DNA of 64,000 nucleotides, taken from positions 17,917,629 to 17,981,628 of the forward strand of contig JABAKD010000002.1 in NCBI GenBank assembly GCA_012845835.1. The letters are read 5' to 3'. The stretch's first letter is position 1; every line of letters starts with the position of its first letter. Below, one piece after another: positions 1 through 15,100 of this stretch. Below the pieces are notes generated by a model. That model did no database searches. It was not told where the DNA came from and saw nothing but the letters and a program-made list of their open reading frames with translations. Position numbers and translations under genes: made by a program. The stretch is from Undaria pinnatifida (lineage: Eukaryota > Sar > Phaeophyceae > Laminariales > Alariaceae).

Positions 1-2246
1 TGGGTGGCATTTTTGGGATAAGTGATTTGTTGCTCTCCTTCAAGATGGGCGTGAATCTTAGTTACCGCAGGGTATCTGTCCACCATATGGTAACCTAATA
101 GTCTCCACGTCGCCTCTGCGGCTGAAATATACCTCGTTTTTCTATATTGTTCAACTTCTGAGGTAATGCCCTGTATCCTTGCTCGAATAAACGCGTCCCC
201 TTTGTGACAATATTTGAACACGTATTTAACGCATGATGTTGCGGTGACGACATCAACACAAATGTGGCAGTCAAACATCATGAGCAACATGGGGTTGTAC
301 GGCACCACCCACTCGTTTCCTATCCTAACACTTTTCCATTGGTTGTTTACTCTCATTCTTATGGTCGGGTTGTCACCGTTCTTCCTCCGAGTATATTCTG
401 CCCGTCCAGTTTTGTCGTTGACGGTTGCAACGCTTCTGAATGGTTGCGGAAAGTACTTGTTACAACACTTTTTGTTCGTGTGACGGTTTACTTGCATGCA
501 TGGAGCACTCATGTTTCCAACTGCCCCACACGGCTTGTGTATCATGTATTTGAGTACCTTTTCACGTAGTTTTCCTCCTGCTATGTTTTCGTCAGGCAGC
601 TGAGCCCACACCCATTTGTCCATTTCGTTTAGGGCATCAGGGCCTGCATTTTTGAAGGTCATGAGAATGTGAGCGTGAGGGTACCCCCTCTTTTGGAATT
701 CCGTCACCGCTAAATGGCTGTCGTAAGCGCCAAAAATTTTGCCAGACTTTAAAACCTTCATAATTTCTTTCATCTTCAATTTGAAAACACGACAACATAG
801 ATCAGGACGATCATAAGCACTTTGTCCTGGCAGCAAATTTTCTTGCACCTCTTTCCAATCCGCATTGAAAGTTACGGTGATGAACAAATGCGGTCTTCCT
901 CGCCTGTTCACGATGCATAGAGCGTCTTCTGTATCACTTTTACGCTTGGCAGGTGAGCCAGGGTGAGAAGCAGGAAGCAATTTACCGGGTTGTTCATGAG
1001 GTTGGGCGTCTTGAATGGACCGGTTGGAAGCAAGCCTATGCTGCATGTCACTATTTTCGACGAAATTCAAACGCTCTTCTTCCATTCTGCTCAAAGAATC
1101 ACAGACCCATTCCTGAGCGATTCGGCAGTTAATCTTAAATATCGGCTCCGAAAGAATACGCTGCCTACAGTAGAAGGGAAACGTTACGGCTTCGGTGTTT
1201 GACCGGTTCATTGTTTTAGATTTGAACGGCGGGTTCTCTTTGTAGTTACCCTTACTCCAACCTGCTTCTCCATGCAAAAACAGCAGGGGGAACTGTAGCG
1301 TTTCATATGCAGAGCTCCAAAGCGGCAGGAAGCGTGGTTTGTTATCTGGGCTGTTCCTTGGATAGGTGATAACTGCTCGCGGCGCATCATTTTGATTCCC
1401 TGAGGTAAACACTAAAGCTGCTATTTCATTTGCACTCGGATTCTCGCCCAACACTGGTCCATCATTAACTCTGCTAACTTCACTGAACTCTATAAAAGGC
1501 GCACTGGACTCTGACGCTGATGTGTTTAATATTGTGTCTACGGCAGACCTGTATTCTCGAGCCCACCTAATCTCGCTGTTCACGTGGGATCTTAGAGTGC
1601 CTGCAATCCGTGAATCTAAATGTTGTGAGGAGGTTGTCTGTGCGAATTCGGAATCGAATATGTAAAACCTGGCACTGTTGTTAACATTTTGGTTTTGATA
1701 CTTCTCCTGTAAGTCGAAAATTCTATGGTATGCTTTACCATGGAGAGTAAGCATTGTCGGTGGTTTTCCTTGAGTCCACGATCGGTTTTCTATGCCTCCT
1801 GCTCCCAAAGCTGTGAAACTAAATAACCCGTTATATGCCCTTTGTGATTCGCGAAAACGTGCGGTTTGGAAGAGCGATAACAATGTTTGTGGAATAGGTT
1901 TAAGCCGGTGAATGGCAGATCTCCCACGGTTACAACAGTTATAGGACCCAGACCGTTCCTCTTTCCATAGCACAGACCCACAGTGTTGGCACGTATAGTT
2001 ACTTTCATGTAGCAAGCACGGGTATTTTAGTTCGTACGCCTCAAGTGGATACTCAAAGTTGGTGGAATTAAAGGCTTGCACACCAAGTCTTTCTTCTGAA
2101 CCTTCCATGGAATTGGCAGCGGCAACGTCTCTAGGGTCGGGTCTTCGAGGGATGCGGTTTCTCATTCGATTAAAATGTTGAACAACGACGTCAGTCTCTG
2201 ATTCAGAATCGCTGTCCAGGTTGTTACTGCGGAGATCACGTTCCAT
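1..2246 (-). CDS. Helitron Rep/helicase transposase, N-terminal half (partial)
   Basis: Rolling-circle transposase of a Helitron. The minus-strand frame is open without a stop from the ATG at 2246 to the left edge (about 748 residues). An N-terminal region with CxxC pairs (YTCQHCGS) is followed by the Rep core. I see motif 1 (LFITVTFNADW), the HUH motif in YPHAHIL, the conserved VVPYNPMLLM stretch, and the two-tyrosine motif KYVFKYCHKGD. The MID segment ISAAEATWRLLGYHMVDRYP follows. The SF1 helicase half would lie left of the window. The frame also stays open upstream of the chosen ATG, so the start is uncertain. The region is more AT-rich than its neighbours, as expected for a transposon. 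With all catalytic motifs present and no break, this copy may be autonomous. Family assignment is secure; activity is inference. Confidence 0.93.
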   Translation of the reverse strand, partial: MERDLRSNNLDSDSESETDVVVQHFNRMRNRIPRRPDPRDVAAANSMEGSEERLGVQAFNSTNFEYPLEAYELKYPCLLHESNYTCQHCGSVLWKEERSGSYNCCNRGRSAIHRLKPIPQTLLSLFQTARFRESQRAYNGLFSFTALGAGGIENRSWTQGKPPTMLTLHGKAYHRIFDLQEKYQNQNVNNSARFYIFDSEFAQTTSSQHLDSRIAGTLRSHVNSEIRWAREYRSAVDTILNTSASESSAPFIEFSEVSRVNDGPVLGENPSANEIAALVFTSGNQNDAPRAVITYPRNSPDNKPRFLPLWSSAYETLQFPLLFLHGEAGWSKGNYKENPPFKSKTMNRSNTEAVTFPFYCRQRILSEPIFKINCRIAQEWVCDSLSRMEEERLNFVENSDMQHRLASNRSIQDAQPHEQPGKLLPASHPGSPAKRKSDTEDALCIVNRRGRPHLFITVTFNADWKEVQENLLPGQSAYDRPDLCCRVFKLKMKEIMKVLKSGKIFGAYDSHLAVTEFQKRGYPHAHILMTFKNAGPDALNEMDKWVWAQLPDENIAGGKLREKVLKYMIHKPCGAVGNMSAPCMQVNRHTNKKCCNKYFPQPFRSVATVNDKTGRAEYTRRKNGDNPTIRMRVNNQWKSVRIGNEWVVPYNPMLLMMFDCHICVDVVTATSCVKYVFKYCHKGDAFIRARIQGITSEVEQYRKTRYISAAEATWRLLGYHMVDRYPAVTKIHAHLEGEQQITYPKNAT

Positions 2247-2476
2247 GTTATTAGTGTTCTGCGTTCGAGTTTCGTTTTGAAGGGTACGTCGTGAGCGCCG
2301 CCCCGCTAAAATGCACGCGCGCCTACGCCTGCGCTCGCGGGCAATTTCAGCACGACGGGTATTTCGTTGCGAGCGAGTACATCGCTGATCGGTTGACATG
2401 GAAGGTTAAAGTTTCAAGTTCGCGTTCAGATAAAAGGTTTAGGGGAGCGCTTTGCCCGGTTGATCTTGAGCTCACC

Positions 2477-4465
<1,989 letters not shown>

Positions 4466-6182
4466 GTCTACTGCGAGGGGAGCGGCTGCTGTGTTGAATT
4501 GTGTGCGTGTGCGCGTGTTCGCGTCGGGCGGGTGTGCTGAGGCGACTAAAACGAAGTTTGGTCGAAGTTTTGGTAAAGATCCAGAACCCACAGCAGCAGC
4601 AGCTACACCCCAGCTTCGTTGAGCGGCATCGTTGAGGTTGCGCTTGCTCTCGTTACCCGCGATCGACCTACTACGTGAAAGCTGCGCGTGCAACAAACCT
4701 CACCAGAGGTGAAATAGACGGTATACGTTCGGCTTTGGAGGGTGTGCGTGCCCATCCCCTCTCTGTGCTGACAACACACAACCTCAACGCCAATACTCCG
4801 CAAAACGGGACTGTCACTTTTTTGCGATCGGAAGCAAATGAAAGTGCAGGTTTGCTGCCGAAAGACGAAAGACGTCGGTTCTGCGGGGTTCGGCGCGCTT
4901 TTCACGACGCTGATTCCAACCCAGCAGGGACAATCGAGACCGCACGCAACGAGCCATTCTGTTCGCTAGGCCACCAGGTGCCGCATTGCGAAGGCGCGAG
5001 CCTGGCCGTGCGTCTGGGAGCGCGCTATGAGGGCGCGAAGTTAACGTACTGTTTTCAGAGGGGGTCGAATTTCCCCGCTGCGCTGTGAGCGACCCAGTCC
5101 TGAAGATCCCGATTCCCGTAATATTAGTTACCTCTATAGTCTATTATAATAGTCTAGACTATCATGAAAATAAAAATAAAAAGATACACTCCAGCTGTGA
5201 GATCGAAGATTTCGTCGAAACTCATATTTGCAAGCTGTGTGTGATACTCCGATCGCGCGTATTACGGGTTGGGTGTTGTGTGGGCGTGTAGGCCTGGGTT
5301 TGAACAAGTCTTTAAAAAGGGAGCGGGCCCGGGGACGGGGGTGGGGGGGGCGGGCGGGCGGGCGGGGCAACTCAATCTGCGCGCGGAAACCAAAAATCCT
5401 AGAAGGGGACAAAGGTGACGGTGGTTGCGAAAGGAATGCATCAGTTGATCATGTATATCCTGTAAGTTGTACAGCCTGTGAGGAGAGAGGGCATAGCAGA
5501 TAGTGTTCGAAGGGGTGGGGGCGTTTGGGGGCTGCGGATATATAATATGGTGATGGTTGGCGCGACCAGCGACCAGCGAGCGAAAACAGCACAGAAACGT
5601 AACCATTCCGCCGTTTCAAGCTTCAGCCAATAAGCAACAACAGCAAAGAAGACCGTCCGATCATCCATCAAGAAAATTATTTTGAATCGGAACATTCATT
5701 TACTTGCATCTCGCATCACCCTTGACGACATCATCACAACTCACTCCAACCAGACGTGGGACCTTCCGTTCAAACTTTGAAAAACTCTTCTTCCAGAAAA
5801 GGGCGGGCTGCACTTGCAAAGCTATAGCTACGCAGGAGCAGCTAGCACCAGCAGCTGCAGCGGATAGAGCGTTCGCCTCTACCACGAGAACTCGCTCGCC
5901 CCAGGACTCAGACCGCCGTTCTCGCCAGGTTTCGGTGCAAGCAAAAGTGCGGTCTAATAAACATTGCAGCCACAGCAGCAGCAGCACCAGCACCAGCCAT
6001 CGTAGAACAGAGCTTTGGACTACTTTTCCTTCTTGTATTACGTAGTCTAGACTATACAGGCATCTTGAGTTTTTGGCGTGCCATCCCATTCAACAGTAAA
6101 ACACTATCATTTTCTGTATAATTTTCGGGCAAGGCGGCTCGATCGCGCGGGCGGCAGGCGATCTGAGAGCTATCGAGGGATC
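4466..6182. other. Intergenic region between two divergent genes
   Basis: This 1.7-kb stretch lies between the minus-strand cysteine-rich gene and the plus-strand SPX transporter gene, so it should hold both promoters. I see a G-rich block at 5318-5368, an AT-rich stretch at 5120-5190, and no convincing coding exon. No TATA box or known cis-element could be assigned with confidence. Confidence 0.5.
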
Positions 6183-9100
6183 ATGAAGTATGGGAAGCAG
6201 CTCCAGACCAACGCCTACGCGCCATGGATGGACAAGTATCTGGTGAGATTTGGGGTCTGTCGCGGCGCGCTTTCGCTGAGGGGTGGGCGGGGTGCGATGC
6301 CGGGAGTTGGTTGCCGTGTCCTCGCGATGATGTCTGCTGGGAAGTTGTTTTACACCAGCACTACCCACTGATCTTGCTCGTGACTATAGCATGATAGCTC
6401 AAAAGGTAGACTAGTGCTATAAACCGGGAAACCAACAAAAAATATGTCCTCGAGTTCGCCGATTGCATCTCGCCGACTTCGTAACAGGGATCTCCGGGGC
6501 TCTGCCCTCGCCACGTACTACAACAGCAGTGGTAGTATTCAGGAACACGCTATCATAACCACTCATAAAATGTCCCCATTGCGCACGCTCGAAAAGAACA
6601 ACTCCGTGAGAAGCCGGCGAAAATCGAACCCACGACACACCCCACCCCCCTCGCCACACCGACAACCAACAGAAGTAACAAAGAGGGTGTCTATGTGGTA
6701 GATGGGCGGGGTTAGATGCAGCGACAGAACAACTCACCCTTTCGCTTCCAACGTGCTTAGATACCTAGGAGCATATATACTTCTGCTGCTGCTGCTGCCG
6801 CTGCTGCTGTGCGAGTGTAGTGAAATGTGTCGTTGGGCGTGGGCCAGCATCGTACATATATGCATACTCGTATAAATTCGTGGGGACTTTTTTTTGCGCA
6901 CAAGTTGACTTCCGGAAAACGCGAAAGCGCAACATTCGATGAAAAATCGACGAGCAGTGGGATTGCTGAACCCTATGCGCGATGAAAAATTCAGGCAAGA
7001 ACCGGGGGGAAGAAGGGACGACACCTGTGACCACGGCTTGTCCAGAATCTGGAAAGTAGAAGTGCGAAAAAAATAAAATAAAATGAAATACCTGGTCTGC
7101 AGGGAGGAAGAACCATCATGTTTGTTCGGGAGTCCGCTGACGCTCCCTTTTTTTTTTTTTTTTGCACACTTTCACTTTCCAGCTTCTGGACAAGCCGTGG
7201 TCACAGGTGTCATCCCTTCTCCCCGTTTCTTGCCTTCAATTTTTATCGCGCATAGGGTTCAGCAATCCCACTGCTCGTCGATTTTTCGCCGAGTGTTGCT
7301 GACTTACCCTCTCGCGCTTTCCGCAAGTCAATTTGTCCACAAGAAAAAGTCCCAACGACTTTATACGAGTATGCACTCGGCGGGGCTCGAACTCACGAAA
7401 CTGACCTATACCAGGTTCGGGGATAACCTGATACGCCACCGGGGCGACCGGTCTCGCTCTACGAGTATGACTCCTGCGTGTGGTCTGGGGTTTGAATCGC
7501 TCTCTGAAAAAGAGTACAGCAGTACAACGGGTTAAATGCAGCAGGTGGGATGGTTCTGTGTGTGTTTCTGTGCACCTGGAACTATTGCCATACGTATCCG
7601 GTACAGCATTATACCACATCATCATGCGTCGTTGTCTTCTACATACTGCTGTTGTCGTACCTGTACGCTCTACCGTGGTTCAGGTGCCATTTAATTCGAT
7701 TGGGCTTAGGTCAGCCAATTTCGCCCGTACTCGGCTCCGAGGCATACGCAGCAGCAGTACATGCTGAACGAAAGACCGAGCTGACGTGAACTAAGCGTGT
7801 CTGATTTGGCAGTCTACATCTAGTCTACAAGTACACATAAAAACCAAATTGTGTCTGTTTAAAATTCCAGCAGCGATTTTGGTTGCGCACAATAGCCGTG
7901 CTGGCTGTAAAGAGCGCTTTAGACTATCAGTAGAAGTTTTTATATATTTAAATTGAAAAACGTCAGCTGTGAGTACGACCGATTGAATGGTTGAAACTCA
8001 ACTTTGCAAGCTGCGTGGTATCTAAAAAAGTACAGCATCAGTTGTCGACGCATAGTCAACTGAAGGTTGACCTTTTAAGCACTGCACCCCCGATATGGGG
8101 ACAGAACAGTTGGATTTAGACTAGGATAGTTTTAGGAGTTGGAAATGAGTTAAGGGGGATCGCCCGCAATAATAGCGTCCTCACAAGTTGGTAGTGGGTA
8201 GGTTACACCTACTGGGATGTACTCCGGAGTACACGAGAGCGTATCAATGTGTCCCAATTATTTTTGAGATGCGATAAATGTGCTCCCGGGGTGATATTGG
8301 TGAACAACGCCCCCAGAGGTGTAATGGAGTGTTCTCCGTAGAAGGATAGTTATTAGATTCGACGTGAAACTATGTCATGGTTGAGGTGATACCACGTGAC
8401 ATTTGGTGTCACATTCACGCCAAGGCCATCATAGATGGGCGATGATGTAGGTGACAATGATGGGACAAGCAGGACGCCCCTCATCTCACTACCCTGCCCT
8501 ACGCTGCGCTACCCTTCAGCCCTGATATGTCTGTCTTTTAGTATTCTACATGGGGAAATAATGCATAAAAGCTTTGAGTCTATCCAGCTAGCCATGAGGA
8601 TAGACCAACCAAAGACACCGGAACCCATGAGGGGCACGCTTCTCAACACCGACCAACCACGCATGCCCCACTCGGAGTACCATCACACCTGGCGTCGTCG
8701 GCAGGAGGCACTCTAGCCTCAAGAATTGGGGGTACGTTTGGCTGATATGTCCCGGCTGTATTATTAAGCATACTACCACGCGCGATGACGGCGAACCAAG
8801 GTTACTACTGCTGTTGTTGTGGTTGTTGTTGTTCTCACATTAACTCGCATAATCAAGTCCGTGGTCACAGGACAGGCTCCAGTCACTCTGGAGCTGAGGA
8901 ATACCCTGGGGAAAAACACAAACAACCCAAAGGTGGTAGACGCATACCTGGTATATCACAGCTGACGCAATTCATGCCTCCACCAGAAACATACCACAGT
9001 GAAATCGAGAGTCAGCCTACGATGCGCCAGATCCATACTGGTGCATATGCCTCACTACTCCCGACTAAAAAAACGACTACTGGTATACCGCTTGCCACCC

Positions 9101-12100
9101 AAGAAAGACCACCACGTATACGTATATATATATTACACGTAGTATCTATCACTACGCATACGCACGACAGACGCAAGTCAATTGGAAAAAAGAAACAAAG
9201 ACCATCTTTAGAACTGCCTGGGGGTTGTCTTTCGTTGTAATTTTCTCAGTAATCTTGATGTCTCAGAGGAATATTTGGAGGCACATTCGGCTATAGTGCC
9301 GCCGGAAGTATCAAATCATGCTAATGCCACGCACGATAACAGCGACCCTAGGATACTAGACCTACCTAAGGACTTCTACAGCATCTATTGCCGCTGTGGG
9401 TGCAGCAGTTTTTTTTCCGTCGGCCATCGCTCCTGGCTCGATGTACAGACGTGATCGTGTTCTCAACAATCTTGAAATCTTAGAAGGCGAAGCTTTTAGA
9501 GGCACGCTGGGTGAAAGCGCCCCCGGAAACACTAAGCATGCTACCACGCGCGATGACGGAGACCATAGGATACTAGTAGTTGCGTCTGAGGGTTGCCTCC
9601 TCATGGTTTGCCGCTGGGGGGGGGGTAGTGCACGTCAGTCATCCCTCGTCGCCCGATACGCAGACGTGGTCGTGTCCCCCAAAATATTACCTCAGAATAG
9701 TTTTTGGGGACACCTTTAGGCTTCCGCGTCCCCGGAAATATACCACGCGCAATGCCAACGAACAGCAGGATGCTACGCGTAGACCTGCCGGAGTTTTGTC
9801 TGTCGCGGCGAGTGCCGAGGTTCTGGCGGTCACCGCCCCTCCCGAAGTGTGTAGTCAGATGTGCTTGCCTTCTCGGTAGTCGTCATCTTTGCTAAAAGAC
9901 AGACAAGATTGCGAGCTATTTGGCATAACACGAGTTTTTTTTTCTTCATCTAGAGACCCCACAAGGCAGCAACGCGGTACGTCCATGGGTCAGGTGTGCG
10001 CGAAGTTCGTGATGGGCGCCATACGTTTTGTACATGGACAATCATAAGGAAGGGCTAGTCCCCTGGAGCCGCTGTCATGGCGCTCGGTAGCAGGTTTCAT
10101 GTTTGCGCGGGCCCTTTTGCCTGTTGTAAAGGTAGTGTGCCTCCAAAAAAGGCTCTGAGACACGCATACTATTAAAAAAATGACCACGTTTGTATGTCGG
10201 GCTAGGTTCGATGACCGACGGAACTAGTGCACGTACAGCTGCCGTAGATGCCGCGACAGCCCGCAGGCGATTCTAGTATCCTAGGGATGCCGTCATCGCG
10301 TGTGGTAGCGTGCTTCCACTTTCAAGGCTAATGTGCCCAATTTTTGGGGCGCATCAAGCATAAAACCTCCGGGGGCGTCGTTAGCTAATGTGCCCCCGGG
10401 GACACATTCGTCACTTCCAGCTTATTTTTCTTCTCCCCATGTCCCACACATGTGCTCGTAGAGGTGTTTTGCCGACATTCCGACCGCACTGAATTGCTGT
10501 CACGCTTTTCTTATCGCCTTAGGCTGTGCTTCCTACCTTGCCACTTCTACACTGACTGCGCAGTATACCGGTACGGGTACTAGGTGTGCGATACCGACAT
10601 GCTACGAGGTGTGCGTCTGTATCAATACCAGAAGAGTTGCTCGAACGAAACCGTTCGCGGAAAAATAATCTAGAAGAAAGTGATGGCCGTTTGCGAAATA
10701 CAATGGTATGTTGACCTAGCGTCCCCGCTACGCTTGACTACGCCCGATCGTGTGTACACGTGTACACGCGCACACCGCATGTGGCGGTCCCCTGTTGATG
10801 GCATTGATCTATTCCCCTGCGGCTGTCGCTGGATGGGTGCTGCGATTCTATTTTCCCGGTGGGAATGCCTTCTTTTGATGCGAAATCCCCTTCCCCCTTT
10901 CCCCCCCCCCTCCCTTTGATGTGCATCCCCCCGCCGCCTCCTTTTGATGTAAACCTCCCTCCCCCCTCCCTTCCTTCGCCCTTGCAGGCGTACGGCAAGA
11001 TCAAGCGGATGCTGAAGCGTTATCATTTCGTCAAGATGCAGCGAGATCAGGGGGAGGAGGACGCGGAGATCAAGTTTGCGAAACAAGAAGGCATGTTGGT
11101 CTTGGGGGTCGCGAGTGCATCCAACCCTCTCATCAGTCGAGCGCGTGCCACCACGGTAGCAGCAGCAACGCAACACGTAGAAAACTGCAGCAAGAGTATT
11201 GTTTGCGTACCCCAACTTGTACTTCTCACGCCCCTCCCGGGCAATCGCGTCACCCGAGACCATCGTCATGGCATCTAAAACGGCTGCGGGAGAGAGAAGC
11301 AGATACAGAGAGCCATGGCGGCAGTGTTGGCACGCCCTGCTTTGCCACACCAATACCCCCCCCCCCCCCCCCCCCCATGACGGCGAAAGGTGGCACCGCC
11401 GCCGCTCGTCTCCCTACGGCTAATCCCGCTTGTTCATTCGCAGGACGCGGGCGCGACAAGTCTCGGCTGCTAACGCTTAGCATACTGAAAAAACAGTGCA
11501 CTGCACGTTTCCTCCTGTTTTAGGTTTAGCTTTTTCCCTGTCCTCCATTCGCGCTACGTAGCGGTGGCCGCTGTCACTCTTTGGCCTCCCTCCTCCCACC
11601 CCTATCCTCATCCCCATCCCCTCCACCTCCACCCCCACCCCCGCCCCTGCACCCACATCCACACTAACCCTCATCCTTACCCATACCCCTACATCAACAT
11701 GCCCACGCCCGCCCCCACCTACCTCCCCCCCCACCCCCGCTCCGCCCTGACACGAACGCACACACGCCTGTCTTTTTCTGTCGGGGCTCACCGCGCGACA
11801 ATTCTTGTTTTTTTGTTGTCGTACGCGTTCCGCTGCGCTTTTTTCCGCAGCCGCCTTAGCAGCAGAAGCGCTATTGCCTTTGCCTTCGCCGGACACAGAA
11901 AAGACGCCTCTGAACTCGAAGCAGCAGGGGACGTCACCGCCTCTGACCGTGACGACGTTGACAGGGAGGGGTGCGGGGACGGGGACAGGGGCGGGATCGG
12001 ATTCATCCGAAGAGGCCGGGCCTCCGGCGGGCTCGTCCTGGCCCACAGAGAAGATAGCAGACGAGCATGCCGAGGTGAGGTTTCGACGAGATATGCAGGC

Positions 12101-15100
12101 GGGGGGAGCGCGGGGGGGGAGGGGGGGGGGGTGTACTCAGTTTGTGCGTGGCCGTAGTCTCAAGACCATAGCTATTAGACCATAGCACCCCTACAATGCC
12201 GAGACGGAGCACGTCCAGTTTAACCGACCAGGCAGACATAGCTTGCACCAAGCGCGAAGCGCCGTGAGGTGTTCGGCGAGTCGCGTGAAGGGTGAGCTGC
12301 ATCTTACCAAGAACCGCCTGTGAGGCAGACTTCGGCAAATCGGCACATTGGAGCGGGAAGGGTGGGGGGGGGGGGGGGGCGAGTGAAGGGCGAGGGGGGA
12401 GTGGAGGGTGGGCTAGGGGGGGATGGAGGGCGGGGGATGGGAAGGAGGGGGGGCGGGGGCGGGGGGAAACAGAGGGGGTGGAGCGGGGGGGTGGTGAGAA
12501 TCGCTTGAGCTATGCCGTTCGATGGGTAGGGAAAGGGGCCGAGGCTGTGCTCAGTGAACGAGAAGGAGAGAGTTAGTAGTCGTGACAGGTTGGCGTCGAG
12601 CGGGCGAAAAAGGCGCTGGGTAACGTGGCTGAAGGAGGTTAGGCGCGAGGGGGGAGGGGAAGGGGACTGCATGCGTATGCTTCTTGGTGTGTTGTTATCG
12701 CTCTACCTCGTTGGTTGTTGCTGTGCGTTTTGGTGTTTGGTGGCGGCTTCGATGCTTGTGTATTAGCAGCCTCTAGTGTGCGAGTCTGTGTCGGGCCTGT
12801 GTTTGTTGGTGTTGGAGGTGACAGTGGTAGCCTTTTTATCCTTTTGTCGTTGTTGGTGTCGCTGTTGATACTGTTGCTGTTTCTGATACTGATGTTTTCG
12901 TTGTTGTGGACGTTGTTGTTGTTGTGGTTGTTGTTGTTTCTTGTGTTTACCGCTGCTGCTGTTTCAGGGGTTTGTTATTGATGTTGTGGTGACTCTTCCT
13001 GCCGTTGTGTTTTTTTTGGAGGTTGCTGTTGTCGCTGTTGATGTCGGTTTTACCTGCATACTGCGAATTTGCTTCCACCTCCAACGCTCACCAGAGAACG
13101 CCTGGGTAAGCTCCACGCAGAAGCGCCGCAGCCGACGAGGTCGTTCTCTGCCCGAACGTATCGCGTTACCCCCCCCTTTGAGGGTCTATGGCCTTACGAC
13201 TACGACCGCGCATCATATAATTTACACTCCCCCCTTCCCTACTCTCGCGGTGTTCATCTTGATCGTGTTGGTTTGGGCCCACAGTTTGTACGGCTGAAGC
13301 GGCTTGAGAGCGCGGAGGTGGGAACATTCGCGGCTGTTGAATTCTTCGGCACGGTTGACGAGGAGTTGCGTAAGGTGAACTAATGCTGGGAGGGGGGGGA
13401 GAAGGGAGGGGGGGCGGGGAGGGGGGGGGGAAGAGAGCTATACTCGTTATAATGTATGACCGTCGTCTTAACATCATAGACGCGCGCATCACTGCAATGC
13501 CGGGACGGGGCTTGTCGGGTTGTCACCGACCAGGGGAAAATGTAGGGGAAGGAAGGCTAAGGGGTTTTTTCATCGTGATGCTGACGACACACGGCAGGGT
13601 GATCTTGAGGATCGGAAACGTCATCATCTGCGGTATACCGCTCGTCTGAAAAAATATGTAGACCAAGGTGCGGTACGGTCCGGTGCGCAACCGTTGATCA
13701 CGGCCATGCCATCTTCAGCGTCCTCATGGCCATCCTCATGATTGTCGTCGTCACCACGGTTATCATCATCGTTGTCACCTTTAAAAATTGTTGCCATCGT
13801 CATCGTTGTCATTCTCGTTCTTCTGGCCAGCACGATCAGCATCGTCGTCATCAACTGTCATCACAGTTATATTCATTTTTCAAGTAGTCAGCATCACCCC
13901 ATCGTACGGCGACCCCCTCGGCCTCCGCGCTTCTGTGACAGGTGGACCAGTTTTACAAAGGGAAGAACGCCGAGCTCGATCAGATCCTCCGAGGCTTTGA
14001 GGAAAGGTGGGTGACAACTGGGGCTGAACGATACATGTAATCGATTCTGTTTTTGCCCCGCGTGCTCCTGCTCTCTCGCCCAATGAGCGCCCCGAGTTTT
14101 GGGGATGTCTCTGTCAAGAGTAGAAACGATGATCCGCCTCGAAAGGGATGCGTCTTCAATGGTCAAATGACAAATGACAATGGCAAGCAACAAATGAGTA
14201 CGCCACCCCGCCCCCGCCCCCTCCCATCACGCTTGCTGACCCCTCCCCCCCCCCTCGCCCCGATTCACTTCCCCTTGGACCGTCCATGTTTTTCCCCTAA
14301 CCGCAATTGTTTTTCCTTGGCCGACGTTTTGTTTCCCTTGCCCGGCTTTGTTTTTTCTCTTCAACGCTTCCCTCTTTGCGGGCCGACCCCTGCTCTATTT
14401 GGCTCGGGTGAACCCTGGCACCATCCCCCCTTTTTCTTTGGAAAAAAAAAACGCCAGAGGGCACATGCTGAACTCCTGGGCGGTGCCGTCTGGCAACACC
14501 CTGGCACCACTGTTCGAAGCGTACACGGAGATAACGGCGCTGGGCAAGTTCGTCGAGATGAATGGGGAAGGTTTTCGCAAGATCGTGAAGAAGTACGACA
14601 AGGTCATGGGTACCGACTTCCTTGGCAGGCGAGGGGGGAGAGCGGGGGGTAGGGGTGGGGCGCATAGTTTTTTTTTCAAGTTTTCGAGAAGGAGGGGGGA
14701 GAGGGAATCACACAATCGTTAAAAAGTACGGCAAGACGTTGGCACGCGAGGTGTGCATTGTGCATTGCGCTGTAAGTTCTGAGGGTGACTGATGGCTAAC
14801 CTTGACGTCTTCCTTCCACCCACCCACCCACGCACCCACCCACTCACGCACCCACCCACGCACCCACCCACCCACGCACCCACCCACCCACGCACCCACC
14901 CACCCACGCACCCACCCACCCACCCCACCACCCACCCACTCAACCACCCACCCCACCCCACCCCACCCCTCTCCCAACGTTCTCGTCTCCCCGTCTCACA
15001 CGTACCCTTTACTCTTTATGGCCCGCCTCGTTGCTTGTTCTCCCTCTTTGCTGCCCCATCGCACGCGACACACGCGACATATACCTATGCATGTATGTAC

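Noticed and set aside
7376-7460. Candidate functional tRNA gene
   Set aside because: A- and B-box-like sequences are present but the acceptor stem cannot pair and the context is a repeat.
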